Shown piece after piece: positions 11,400 to 23,100 of a DNA stretch of 57,835 bases (positions are counted from its first letter, which is position 1; each line of letters starts with the position of its first letter). Source of the stretch: Welwitschia mirabilis (Eukaryota; Gnetophyta; Gnetopsida; Welwitschiales); the NCBI GenBank assembly GCA_051453625.1, contig JBOZIK010000001.1:196840609-196898443 (forward strand), given 5' to 3'. The notes beneath the pieces are model-generated. The model had not been told where the DNA came from, did not search any database, and saw only the letters and a program-made list of their open reading frames with translations. The translations under genes and the position numbers were made by a program.

Positions 11400-12991
11400 C
11401 CTCTTCCTCTTCTTCCTTATCAATTCTAAAATTATTTTGGAAAGATGGAGGTTTACATGGAGGAGGATTTATTTCTTAGCCACTTTTTATTACAACTTTA
11501 CAATCTTTTCTCATCTCATTAGGATTTGATAAAGGTTGTATAGCTAATGTTCCTTAAGGTCTTTGGTTTGTCAACATTGTTTGTTAAAAAATGTTTGCTA
11601 AGTTTTTCATGTTGACATTTGATTTTCTAATCTCATCTGTAAGGTTTGTGAGTTGATCATTTGGATGTTAAAATTTTGATAATCTTGGTTGATAGTTAAA
11701 GTTTTTAAATTAGCTTCTAAAAGGTTGAGAGTTATTTTGAAAATGAATGTTCAACAGAGGTTGTACTGATTTTTATTTCCAAAGTTTCAAGATATTTGAT
11801 TGAAAGCACAAACTTCTTCATGTATTCTTTCTTTGTATGTTGGTAAAACAGGATAGTTTTTGGTGATGTGATTTTTGATGATGTGATAATTATTCTCACT
11901 TAAATCACAAGTTGGTACATCATTTCTTTCGGTTGTGGATTTGGCATCTAAGATAATTTTAGCATACTTTTCTAATGTTGTTTTAAAATCTATCATANNN
12001 NNNNNNNNNNNNNNNNNNNNNNNNNNNNNNNNNNNNNNNNNNNNNNNNNNNNNNNNNNNNNNNNNNNNNNNNNNNNNNNNNNNNNNNNNNNNNNNNNNNN
12101 NNNNNNNNNNNNNNNNNNNNNNNNNNNNNNNNNNNNNNNNNNNNNNNNNNNNNNNNNNNNNNNNNNNNNNNNNNNNNNNNNNNNNNNNNNNNNNNNNNNN
12201 NNNNNNNNNNNNNNNNNNNNNNNNNNNNNNNNNNNNNNNNNNNNNNNNNNNNNNNNNNNNNNNNNNNNNNNNNNNNNNNNNNNNNNNNNNNNNNNNNNNN
12301 NNTAATCTTCATTATAGTTTTTTTGAAAGCTTGTTACCTCCTTTTTCCTTTTTTTCATAGTTTCTTCACTTATAAATCCTTTTACAAAGGTTTCTGGGAC
12401 TTGATCCTAAGATTTTAACCTCTTATGGAGTATAGTTTTTAGCCAAAGTTTTGTTCTACCTTTTAATATCATGGAAAAGATTACTATGTATGTTCTATCA
12501 CTAATTTTTTTATTCCCATTTGCTAATGTAAGGATTAATTATTCAATGTCTTTAATGTGTTTAAGGGGATCCTCATCATTTTCTCCACTAAAAGTTAGAT
12601 ATGTATTTAAATTCTTAAGTTTAACATCATCTCCTAGGGGTAGGTCAAAAGGTATTTGAATCTTTCTTTTCTTGTTGGCTAATAATTCTCTAAGGATAAG
12701 GTTTGTATTAGGGGTAGAAGATCCTACAACTTGTTTTTGCTTATGGGTGACACTCAACATTGTAAACTAGTTCTCTCCTTCTACAGGGTTTTTGTTAATA
12801 AAATCAGATTTAGAAAAAAAAAATTTGGAAGAAGGATTGAGTGCATGTGGAGATTTCTTTTCTAATTTATTTTCTATATCCACCAGTTCTTCTTTAATAT
12901 TCTTTTCTATCAACAGCCTTTCTCTTTGATATCTCCTCCCAAGATTGATCATATTATAGCATCCTACAAATGAAAAAACTATAGAAAACAT
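11400..12991 (-). pseudogene. Ty3/gypsy gag relic
   Basis: From 12991 downward on the minus strand: a Lys-rich N-terminal part (12767-12991), then QIPFDLPLGDDVKLKNLNTY and LTFSGENDEDPLKHIKDIE (12539-12760), the counterpart of the plant gag motif F.G...EDPY.HI..F. After the 305-N gap come about 69 codons (11787-11996) and the low-complexity gag tail down to 11400. In autonomous relatives this protein forms the virus-like particle and packages the RNA. Several stops and the gap make the frame discontinuous. Confidence 0.6.
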
Positions 12992-13008
12992 ATGAAAAAC
13001 AACACCAT

Positions 13009-13275
13009 CGTCCTACCTGTCATGGAGACGACAGAAGAAATGACACACAGAGAAAATAGAAAACAAAAGCAGAATCAAAAATCAAAATAGAAAGCAAAAA
13101 ACTTTAGAAAATAGGATTGTCATTCACCTGGTCATCCAGATGGCAAAGGAGATGACAGAGACCAATTTTATTACCAAATCAAAAATTAAAATCTAAAAAT
13201 AAAACTAAAAATTAAAATTGCACACTGTCATCCTATCTTTTGTGTGGACGACAAAGGGGATGACCACTATTTTTC
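13009..13275 (-). repeat. leader repeats with GTCATCC/GGATGAC palindromic cores
   Basis: Three units about 105-111 bp apart (near 13009, 13114 and 13225) each contain a core of the type GTCATCC-N(10-20)-GGACGAC/GGAGATGAC, able to form a small stem. Between cores the DNA is A-rich on the plus strand. Two similar cores, 104 bp apart, occur near 8101 and 8205. They lie between the primer site and gag, where packaging or dimerisation signals sit in retroelements; that role is only inferred. Confidence 0.5.
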
Positions 13276-13430
13276 TACATAAAACTGAATCTAAAAAACC
13301 ATAACTAAAAAGCTACAAACAAAAACCCTACAACTCCTAATAAAATATAACACTACTATAGACAAATAACTAAATAAAACTTCGATATACTTATTCAAAT
13401 AATAACAATCCTCGTACTCCTTAATAGCCT

Positions 13431-13448
13431 TCCCCGACAATGGTGCCA
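13431..13448 (-). other. retroelement primer-binding site, tRNA-Asp type
   Basis: The minus strand reads TGGCACCATTGTCGGGGA. The complement of the plant tRNA-Asp 3' end is TGGCGCCGTTGCCGGGGA, the PBS used by Athila-group elements. The 18 bases match at 15, and all three differences are changes at CpG sites (CG to CA or TG). The LTR should therefore end just above 13451. Confidence 0.75.
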
Positions 13449-13451
13449 ATT

Positions 13452-13641
13452 TGTTGCAGTGCATATTTGTACATGCATTTATATTTAAAGGAATTCTATC
13501 ATTCATAAAATGAGATAAAATTTCTCATATAATACAATAAACTAGTATGAATGGAAATTAACCCAAATGTCATATCACATTAAAGACTATGAAATAAGAC
13601 TTGGATTACTTTTACAAATGAAAATAGGAACCAAAGATTAA
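13452..13641 (-). mobile_element. putative end of the 5' LTR of the gag-protease element
   Basis: Placement rests only on its position next to the primer site. The minus strand ends ...ACTGCAACA before the PBS, giving the usual CA terminus. The other end is lost in the gap at 13642-13743, and no matching 3' LTR was recognised near 8 kb. Confidence 0.4.
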
Positions 13642-13743
13642 NNNNNNNNNNNNNNNNNNNNNNNNNNNNNNNNNNNNNNNNNNNNNNNNNNNNNNNNNNN
13701 NNNNNNNNNNNNNNNNNNNNNNNNNNNNNNNNNNNNNNNNNNN

Positions 13744-14480
13744 TTAATTTAAGATTTTATTAACTATTTCTTCCATTTTATCATCATTATCAAAAAAGGA
13801 GTTGTTACTATGTTGTGTAGAACTTGTATTACTCTCTTTGTCACTTTTAAAGTTATACACATCATTCTCAATGTAAAAGGTAGTAGGCATAATGGAATAG
13901 GCTTGAGAATGTTGTTCTTATTCATATATTTTGAGTGATGATTTGTACAAATCTCTCTAATTTTTTGTTGAGTCTATCACTTTTAATTATTCTTTGCTAG
14001 AAAATGTTGTATAAAAAATTCAACACTTCTTCATACTCTTGTTCATATTTTTCTATAAACGAAGGTTGGGGCTTATTAAATCCATTGTTGAATCCTCTCT
14101 AAATATGGAAGCATGTCTAAAACATTAAGCACCATCATTATTTCTTTAAAAAAGTTAAACAAGAAAGGGATTCATTCCTAGTTTCAACATCATTTTTCTT
14201 TAATCACAAGTTTCTTCTTGTTTCTATAAAGATTTCTTGAAGTGTTATTTTATTAGAAGGATTTAGAACTTTTACTTTTTTATTAGTAACAATTTCTCTG
14301 AGGGTTTTAAAAAATTGAATACATATTTTGAATAGGATGTAAGATTATCAGGAAAAATTAGGGAATTTTTAAAATGAGTAATTGTAACACCTTCTCTTCT
14401 CTTATCCTAATTAAGCATTATATTTTTTTCCCTTTTCTCTTCTGTTCTTCTTTAATATTATTACCTTATAGATATAGTGA
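13744..14480 (-). other. possible decayed retroelement coding DNA
   Basis: On the minus strand, short coding-like stretches alternate with stops: SIMPTTFYIENDVYNFKSDK, then ESNTSSTQHSNNSFFDNDDK, and FNNGFNKPQPSFIEKYEQEY. They have the Asn/Ser/Gln-rich look of a gag tail. I cannot name the family. It may belong to a second element upstream of the 13452 LTR. Confidence 0.25.
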
Positions 14481-16551
14481 AACCTAGGATTAAATTTTAC
14501 TTGTTCCTTTATTAGCATTTTTATATTTTATGAAAAATAAATTATATTATTACTATATATTTGCCTATAACTATTTTCTGTATTATTTTGGTTTACAAAT
14601 AATAGCAATGTCATAAGTTTGTATCTTCAATTTCTTCTTAGTTTTTCATTATATAAAAGATATCTCATGAATAGTTGAGGAGATGTAAACTTATTATAAA
14701 CATACATGGATAAGTTTAAGGATAATACTTAACCAATATAATAGAAGATTGTAACTCTAATTAATGGCATTCTAGCTCGATATTCGGCCACCCTCTAGAC
14801 ATGTGTTGGTTCTTCTTAGGTTTTTAAACTCTACAAACATGCTTGAGCTCAACTCCATAGGATTTTACTTTACCTCAATATACCCCCAATACAGGTAACG
14901 GGTGGTATGTAAGGTGGATGCATGCTTACGAATAACCTCGACTTGCTTGAAGCATTTCTAGATGATGCAACATGATCCATTGATGCCAAAAACTCAAGAT
15001 ATTAAGTCAGAGTAGGTTCATACATGGGTCAGGTAGGATATTGGTGATCAAATCCACTTCTAGAAGGGTTTTTAAAAAAAATTACAATGCAACCCACCTT
15101 GATGATTAAATCCAACTGTGGTGATGAACATTATTAAAATTATCTTGATTTAGTCCTATTTAATAAGTATACTACACAAATGTATGCATATAATTCTAAC
15201 TAATGTGTATATTTAATGAATTATTTATCTAGTTATAATAATTCTAATCATCATTAGATTCATTTCATAGAAATAACCATAAAACGAAAACAAGAATACA
15301 CAAATATCTCTATATTCAAGGTTATAATAATGAAAATCTAGATAGAGAAAATATTCTTTTCTTTTCTATCTAAATCAAAGAAATATAATTTTTTCTTTTA
15401 ATAATAATAAAAANNNNNNNNNNNNNNNNNNNNNNNNNNNNNNNNNNNNNNNNNNNNNNNNNNNNNNNNNNNNNNNNNNNNNNNNNNNNNNNNNNNNNNN
15501 NNNNNNNNNNNNNTGATTTAGCATTGGTAAGTGGGACGAGTAATAAGTAACATTGGAATACAAAAATAGATCATATTTATAATCATACACCTAACTAGGA
15601 CAAGTAATCTTGTTGCTTCAATTAGCAGGATTAATTACATGCATCATTTCCTCATGTTAGCTTTTTTTAATCCTTCATAGGTTCATAAGTAAGTGTAATT
15701 TATCTAAGACATGCATAAAAAAAATAAATGCATAAATCTCAAAATTTTCATGTAGAACAATGAGACAAACTCTTTAATTCCAATGAATAAAGCTATAAGT
15801 ATGCTATGAACAAAGTTCCCTTCTATGTCTCAAGAATGTAAAAGTTATGGTAGAGTAATTCTACTCATTTATCATTTTTGGTTCTAGGTAAGTATGCATA
15901 TACTTGTTAAAATGCTCATTTATTTCAAAATACATAAAATATATCAATCACATAACACAAGGAAGAAAATATNNNNNNNNNNNNNNNNNNNNNNNNNNNN
16001 NNNNNNNNNNNNNNNNNNNNNNNNNNNNNNNNNNNNNNNNNNNNNNNNNNNNNNNNNNNNNNNNNNNNNNNNNNNNNNNNNNNNNNNNNNNNNNNNNNNN
16101 NNNNNNNNNNNNNNNNNNNNNNNNNNNNNNNNNNNNNNNNNNNNNNNNNNNNNNNNNNNNNNNNNNNNNNNNNNNNNNNNNNNNNNNNNNNNNNNNNNNN
16201 NNNNNNNNNNNNNNNNNNNNNNNNNNNNNNNNNNNNNNNNNNNNNNNNNNNNNNNNNNNNNNNNNNNNNNNNNNNNNNNNNNNNNNNNNNNNNNTCAAGT
16301 AAATAAGGTTTACAAAATATGGGATATGACAATTGAGCTACCTACAAAATCTCTATTATAATGCTTCATTTTAGTTTTATTTTTGAAAAATCTTGTTACC
16401 TTTTATTAAAATAGAACATACAGATCTTTAGACCATTAAATGGCTTAACCAAAGTCTTAATGAATCTTTAGAATTTAAGAATCTTAATCCTAATAAAATT
16501 TAAGAACTTAGAAATGAAGCCTATAAAAAAGTTATCATATTCAACATAAAG
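14481..16551. other. AT-rich DNA without recognised gene
   Basis: Two gaps (100 and 322 N) fall here. No ORF or repeat family was recognised on either strand. Confidence 0.45.
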
Positions 16552-16831
16552 AATGAAATCCCTCCATGATAAACATATTATTTAGAAAAATGTTTTATTG
16601 AATAACTTTGTTTTTCTTTATGATTTGAGACTATATAAACTCTTTGGAAAACTTTTCTTTAGATGGATTGATCTATTCTATGCCTTAGAAGTATTCCCTC
16701 ATCATGTAATCAAGATTATGAGCCTTAACCATTTATTACAAGTTAATGGCTAAAGACTAACATTTTTACTATTCAATCCCAATAGGCCATGAGTTTGACC
16801 TTATTTCCTTAACCTAACACTAGAAATATTA
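16552..16831. repeat. 280-bp direct repeat, left copy
   Basis: It begins atgaaatccctccatgataa and ends acactagaaatatta, and the whole stretch recurs at 16932-17211 with about 14 substitutions, mostly transitions. The left copy ends exactly where the 100-N gap begins. Confidence 0.85.
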
Positions 16832-16931
16832 NNNNNNNNNNNNNNNNNNNNNNNNNNNNNNNNNNNNNNNNNNNNNNNNNNNNNNNNNNNNNNNNNNNNN
16901 NNNNNNNNNNNNNNNNNNNNNNNNNNNNNNN

Positions 16932-17211
16932 ATGAAATCCCTCCATGATAAACATATTATCTAGAAAAATGTTTAATTGAATAACTTTGTTTTTCTTTAT
17001 GATTTGAGACTATATAAATTCTTTGGAAAACTTGTATTTAGATGGATTGGTCTATTCTAGGCCTTAGAAGTATTCGCTTATCATGCTATCAAGATTATGA
17101 GCCTTAATCATTTATTACAAGTTAATGGCTAAAGACTAATATTTTTACTAATCAATCCCAATAGGCCATGAGTTTGGCCTTATTTCCTTAATCTAACACT
17201 AGAAATATTAA
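16932..17211. repeat. 280-bp direct repeat, right copy
   Basis: Starts at the first base after the gap and matches 16552-16831 along its full length. No coding content was recognised. It may be a tandem duplication or two haplotype copies scaffolded side by side. Confidence 0.85.
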
Positions 17212-18380
17212 GGGCAAAATGTAATTTAGTGTGAATAATATTAATATTAAATTTATACAGTAAATTTGGATAATGTAAAGCTTTAGGTCTTATCTTGGCA
17301 AATACCTAGATCTATGGTAAGTACATGATTAACCTAGTTTAATTTTAAGATGTTGTATCTCTTGGGTACCTCTAATTGCTTGTTTAAATGGGGACTGATT
17401 AGATTGCTAGACCTCTCTACTAACATATCAACTTTTATTTCCTTTTGTTATAAATTTATCATATCAATTATTCACTCTTAGATGCTACTGTCATCAAACA
17501 TTGCATTGTATGTTTTCTACTATGTGATCAAAATAAGATTTTAGGACTTTGGATAAATCTAATACTAAAAAAATTCCAAGGGATACTTGCAAGGAGGGAA
17601 TGACCTAGTTATTTTATTATTCCACTAGATTGGCATGATGAGTTAAAATTTTTATTTTTTACATCATGATACACTGCATAACACTTCATAGTATATGGTT
17701 AAAAGATAGACTTTAGAACTAATGAAGATTCTTAACATTAAAAGAGATCTAAGGCGTCAATGCTAGGAGGGAATAATCCTATTATTCTATTGTGCCACTA
17801 GATTAACATAAGAAATCAAAAATTTAAAAGATGAGCTCTAGAACATAAATCTCAAATGTTTAAAATGTAAGCTATAAATCTAAAAAAGAAAAGGCTAGCT
17901 CAAAAATTCAAAAGGAAATATCTAAAAGGCTAAGCTAAAAATTAAAAAGGCATTTATAAAATTATGAAATCACATCCCATGAGTAAAAATGTTGATGTAT
18001 CATGTAAAAAACATGTACATTCATAAATATTCCATTGATAGAAACCAAAAAAAGTTAAATGCAAGTTTGAAAAATCCTTTCTTCTTAAAGAAAATCATTT
18101 TTCTATGTTAGTAATGAGCCTACTAAGATAATGCAACTGAACAATAGTATCGTATATATTAGAAAACATGATTAAATCTTGTTGTACCTAGCTAAAATCT
18201 TAACCATCATAATTTGCTAAAATGTAATGCTATCTAACTCATTTAAGATAATTAACTTTTGTTTCTTACTTTTTATTTTAATTATTTATTTATTCTAAGA
18301 TAATTCTTTACCTTTGGAATAATTAGGAACCATACTTGATTGATAGCATTATAAGTGTTTTACTTCAAAGATTAGGACTA
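17212..18380. other. AT-rich DNA with a weak local repeat
   Basis: A roughly 80-bp motif (ggagggaat...cta(g/t)ttatt...ccactagatt) occurs near 17595-17635 and again near 17766-17810. Nothing else was recognised. Confidence 0.4.
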
Positions 18381-18385
18381 GATAT

Positions 18386-20109
18386 TATAAGATTGAGAAC
18401 CCTAGATAAGTGGGGAGGGGGGTATATAGGTTTCTAAAAAATAGTCAAATAACTTCACAATATTAAATTTACTTGAAATGAATCACTAAAAACTTGTGTA
18501 AGAAGGCTTAAACTATTCTAAAAAATAAAATAATAGAAAGGACAGAAATACCAATCAGAAGCACATAAGATTTATAGTGGTTCAGGAAAACCCCTACTCC
18601 ACTCTCGACGATCAGCTTCTATCCAATCTTGATCTCGATCTCTGCTAATCTCTTCTAGGTCTTATAGGTTCATNNNNNNNNNNNNNNNNNNNNNNNNNNN
18701 NNNNNNNNNNNNNNNNNNNNNNNNNNNNNAGTGATGATGGTATGCATGGATGCATAGGTATCACTTGATCTTTGGCTAAAGAAAAGTATTGAAGTACTTC
18801 TTCAGAAGATTATACAATCTGAGAACAAAGAGTGCCATAGATCTGACCACATATGCAAATATACAAACAATTCTTGGTTCATCTTTGATCATGAATGAGA
18901 TGCCACTGAATGCAATGAAAAATATCCAAATAATTCAAAAGTTTAGTACAATGATTTTGACTTTTGGTAATATATAGTGGAAGACTTTTAGGGTTTTTAC
19001 AAGTGAAAATTTCTTCCAATAGACATAAAATGGATATCTGATGGCTATAAAAATTTGTGTTTCTATCATGATCAATTGACCTCTCAAAAGTCTCGTCAAC
19101 CCATCTAGAGTCGTCACTTAATTCAGTCGCCCGTGTGTTCTTTCATTCAACCCAGTTTCTTATGGATCCATGTTCCTTGACCTCTCAGGCTCTGGTTGAC
19201 TACTCATCCAATCACCTGCATATCTAGTTGGTCGCTTGCTTGGTCCAAATAAAATCCAACACAGTTTTTTGCTCTAGGTCTGGTTGACTCCATAAAGGTT
19301 CAGTCTATCCCTTGCTGATCGACTATGAAGAATTAAAGTTTAGTTGCACAGATTTGGCCAACCCCTTAGGTGTCTAGTCAACCCTTTGACAATTGGCTAG
19401 GAAGTATCAGATGCATAGTGCTCACGTCCAGTCGACCCCTCAGACATCCAGTCAATCCCTTAATAATCAGTTAAGAAGTACTAGATGCATAGTGCTCTAA
19501 TCTGGTCGACCTCTCAGGTATCCGATCGACCCTTTGATGATAGGTTGAGAAGTACTGGTGCTCAGGTTCATAGATCTNNNNNNNNNNNNNNNNNNNNNNN
19601 NNNNNNNNNNNNNNNNNNNNNNNNNNNNNNNNNNNNNNNNNNNNNNNNNNNNNNNNNNNNNNNNNNNNNNNNNNNNNATCAGATGCATAGTTCTCACGTC
19701 CGATTGACCCCTTAGATGTCCAGTCGACCCCTTAATAATTACTTAAAAAGTACTAGATGGATAGTTCTCTAGTCTAGTCGACCTCTCAGGTATCCGGTCA
19801 ACCCCTTGATGATCAGTTAAGAAGTATTGGTGCTCAGGTTCATAAATCCGGGTAACCCCTTAAATGTCTGGTCGATTCCTCTAAATTCATTTTACTTCTA
19901 TGTGTTCACTTCAAGTGCAATCGACCCCTTAGAAGTCCAGTCGACCCCTCAAGGAGATATCAAAACTTAATAGGTTTCAGGATCAAAATGTGACATATAA
20001 TACTTCAGCTTCTAACCTACAATTGATCAATATTTTTTGCACATGATACAATAAATTTGCTACATAGAAAACATTAGTTTAACATCAATTGGTAAATAAT
20101 AATTTAACA
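18386..20109 (-). mobile_element. solo LTR of a Sirevirus-like Ty1/copia element
   Basis: The sequence is the same family as the LTR at 51520-53520. Shared landmarks in order on the plus strand are GAACCCTAGA, a G-run followed by (t/g)gaa/tataTAGG, a TTTATAGTG(G)TT(C/T) block, the GTCGACC array, and TTAG TTTGACATCAA TTGGTAAAT ending TTTAACA. The flanks 18381-18385 and 20110-20114 are both GATAT, a perfect 5-bp target duplication that fixes both ends. Read on the minus strand it starts TGTTAAA; its other terminus has decayed from CA to TA. No internal region flanks it, so it is a solo LTR left by LTR-LTR recombination. Gaps at 18674 and 19578 lie inside. Confidence 0.8.
19080..19960. repeat. 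minisatellite-like array with GTCGACC cores inside the solo LTR
   Basis: Units of about 75 bp carry two cores of the form (a/g)GTCGACCCCT(c/t)AGG, often decayed to GTCAACC or GATTGACC. Clear units start near 19408, 19482, 19679 and 19755, and looser cores extend from 19080 to 19960. The repeating gatgcatagtgctc...aagtacta frame shows the period. A 100-N gap falls in the array. Confidence 0.75.
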
Positions 20110-20114
20110 GATAT

Positions 20115-23100
20115 TGGATACTAAGTACAATAAAATTGTTAAATTTTATTTTAATGTTTGGTTGTATAAGTAAACATTATGATCCTAATGCAATATAAAA
20201 ATTGAGCCAAACCTTTAGGTAAAAAATAAAAATGCCATTCCTTTTTAGCATAAAATTACTTTTATCTTTCAAAAAAATAAATTTCTTTCTTGGTGACTAA
20301 AAATAGAAGTAAATTATAGATTTCATGCATGAAATGTCTTGTTAAAGAAAACAAACTTCTACTTTGGATTGATTCATATTATATTTTATCATAATCATTT
20401 ATTGAAATTAAATGATTAATTACTTCGATTCATCCTTACGTTAGTAACTATAAAACCCTACCCTTATGTTCTTTTTCATAAAGTTGCCTATTCTTGTACC
20501 TTATCCTTCACTTGCACTACTATTTTTTTCCTTGTCGTTCATCTCCACTTCAAATAAGTTAGTTTCATCATCTATTCTACTAGTGTTTATATTTCTATTT
20601 GCTAAGTCATGTCTAACTCATGATGAAATGTCTAAAACAATGGGATAATTCATTATAAAGGGTGAGTTTTTAGTTTATTTAAGAATATGCCATACTATAT
20701 TTAGAGAAAATGCATGACAGAGGATCAAAGAGTCTTCTTCAAAAAAGAAGATAAAATACTTTTTTATAAGGTGAATGAGTTCGATAAGAATTTATATGTT
20801 ATTCATAATAGAAAAAGTGCAAAAGAAGAAGAAGATCATGAAAAGAAAGAGGAAGAAAGAGTCTCTTGGAAGCTTGTCCTAAGAGTAAGAAGAGTAGATA
20901 TTTGTATAACACTCATGCTTACTTCAAGAGATCTTTCCTTTCTTAATAATGAGTATCATGCCAATCATTCATTTAATAAATAAATAAATAAATAAAGGTT
21001 TGCCTAAACTATATGCTAAGTTAGATGTATAGTGTGCTTCAAACTGAAAAGGATATTTATCAAGTTTTTATATATGTAAGAATACATTAACTCTGCTTAG
21101 GTTTATCATTTGTAATGCATACGCATTATCACATGTTTTAGATACATATTCCTATTTAGTTTCTTTTCTTTATATCATTTTAAATAGTAAAAGACTTAAT
21201 GTTTATAAGTTCTTTGTCATTTTTATCAAAGATGCAAAAGCGAATACCAAAAAATTACCTCTCCATTCCTTAGTGATATTTTTATATCTACAAGAAATAC
21301 TCAACCTTTACATGTTAAGGGTTAAAATGTAAAAGGTATTGATTACATACAGATTAATAAATTACAAGTGTGAAAAACTATGATAAGCTAGATTGGGTGC
21401 CTATGAGATATTTTGAACATTTAAGAAGGTAAGAAGAGTATAAAATAAGAGGAGCAGAAAGAATATCCAAGACAAATATCTTCTATTGCAACTTCCCTCT
21501 AAGACGAAAGGTAAGTGCTAGAGAAGGTACCAAGAAAGCATAAAATTTGATGCAAATAATTAGGAGGAGATAAGAAAGGATAAAAAGGAAATCATGCCAA
21601 ATTTGATGAAAATGGAAGAAGATAATGTCAAATTTTGATGAGATTTATAGAATCTTAATCTCTAGAGAATGTTTTTTTTCATGGAAGATCTTGTTCAAGA
21701 CCTTTTTCCTTGACTTGATATAGTTTTTCCCCCCTCTCTTCATTTATATGCTTCTTATTTGCCTTGTATTATTTTAAAAGACTAAATATTATAAATGTAT
21801 GATTTTTGCTTTTGTGAATTTGAGTTTTCAAGTAAAATATTTGTATATTTACCCTTTACAACATAGAAGATATGTATATTTTTTATTCAGGGATGTAAGG
21901 CATTAAATCTTTCCAAACTATTAATCACTTTATCCCATAACTTAACACAAAAACCACACTAGTTTCTTTACTTTGTTATATTTTAGAAGGCTAAAATTTA
22001 AAAATTTAATGGAATTTTGAAAAAAATCCAAATGAAATTAGGATTAAAAATTTAGAATTTTTCGTTTTCCCCCTTTCTTTCTTTCTTTCTTTTATCCCCG
22101 ATTTCATGTATCAATTTGACTTAACTTGGTATATCAAATGAATCTAATGCAAGCGTAAGGTTTTTAAGATTATTTAATTACTTATATTTAAACTTGAATA
22201 TGGTATTTTGGAATTTTTTATGGTTTCAAATAGGCTTTTGAACTTAAATATATGCATTATTCAATTATGCATGTGTTTACACTCTAATTTTTACATATTC
22301 AGTTTTAGAAACTTTAGTAAATAGGGTATTTTAAGGTTAAAAGTATTTTGTTTAACATTGAATTATCATTAGTTATCTTTAATCATTGTAATTTCTCAAT
22401 TATTATTTAAAAGGATTGATATTTGGATTTTATCTTATCGATCATTATAAGCTGCTTAGTCTTTGACCCAAGTAAATAGTCCAAGAATAGTATCGCTACT
22501 GTTAGATTCATGGCACGTAAAAACAAGCCTTGGAAAAGATAAATTAAAGTTCACTTATAAAATTACCCAATCATGCTTATAAAATGAGGCAAAAGTCAAA
22601 GTAACAACCAAAGAACTAAAGAAGATTATAAGTAAGACTAAGTACTCACTTTATTAATTCCAATTATCAAGTAAATTTGTTGTGACTAGATTTCATGTCT
22701 TGTAATGTAACACATACACAAAAGCATAAATAAGAATCCCACCCTTGGCCTGCAACCATTGACTACCTAAAGGATTAATGTGTGTTATGTTATATTAGAT
22801 TCTACTCTATTCCATCCTTAAATGACCTTTGTTAGATCGATGTTTCCAATGGTCATGATGAGGATTTATCTCCTCCTTAGGTTCTAAGGCTATTTTATTC
22901 CTTCATAAGCATATGAAAATGGTTATTTCATGAAGCATTTGTCTTGTTAAGTGTAATTGCATATTCTATGTTGGATTACTGATTCACTACAATGTTTACA
23001 TTATGTGTTAATGAACTTTACTTTGTGATTAGATCTAGTTTTCTTTTATATCATTAATGCGATTATGATTACTAGTGATGTTATACTTCATTTCAATGTA

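Larger units (their letters stand above)
10038..13451 (-). mobile_element. Athila-like Ty3/gypsy gag-protease retroelement, copy C
   Basis: Read on the minus strand from 13451 downward: tRNA-Asp-type primer site, leader with short repeats, gag, Gly/Lys-rich gag tail (CKVVIKSG then INPPPCKPPSFQ, the counterpart of the CKAITLRSGK linker of Athila elements), protease, then A-rich sequence without RT, RNase H or integrase. This fits a truncated or non-autonomous gag-pro element. Gaps at 11323 and 11998-12302 interrupt gag. Stops and frame changes are frequent, so it is dead. Confidence 0.65.

Noticed and set aside
20714-20983. 89-codon Lys/Glu-rich open frame
   Set aside because: It starts with a normal ATG but has no recognisable motif, no splice or promoter context and AT-rich surroundings. 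Charged composition alone is not evidence of a gene.
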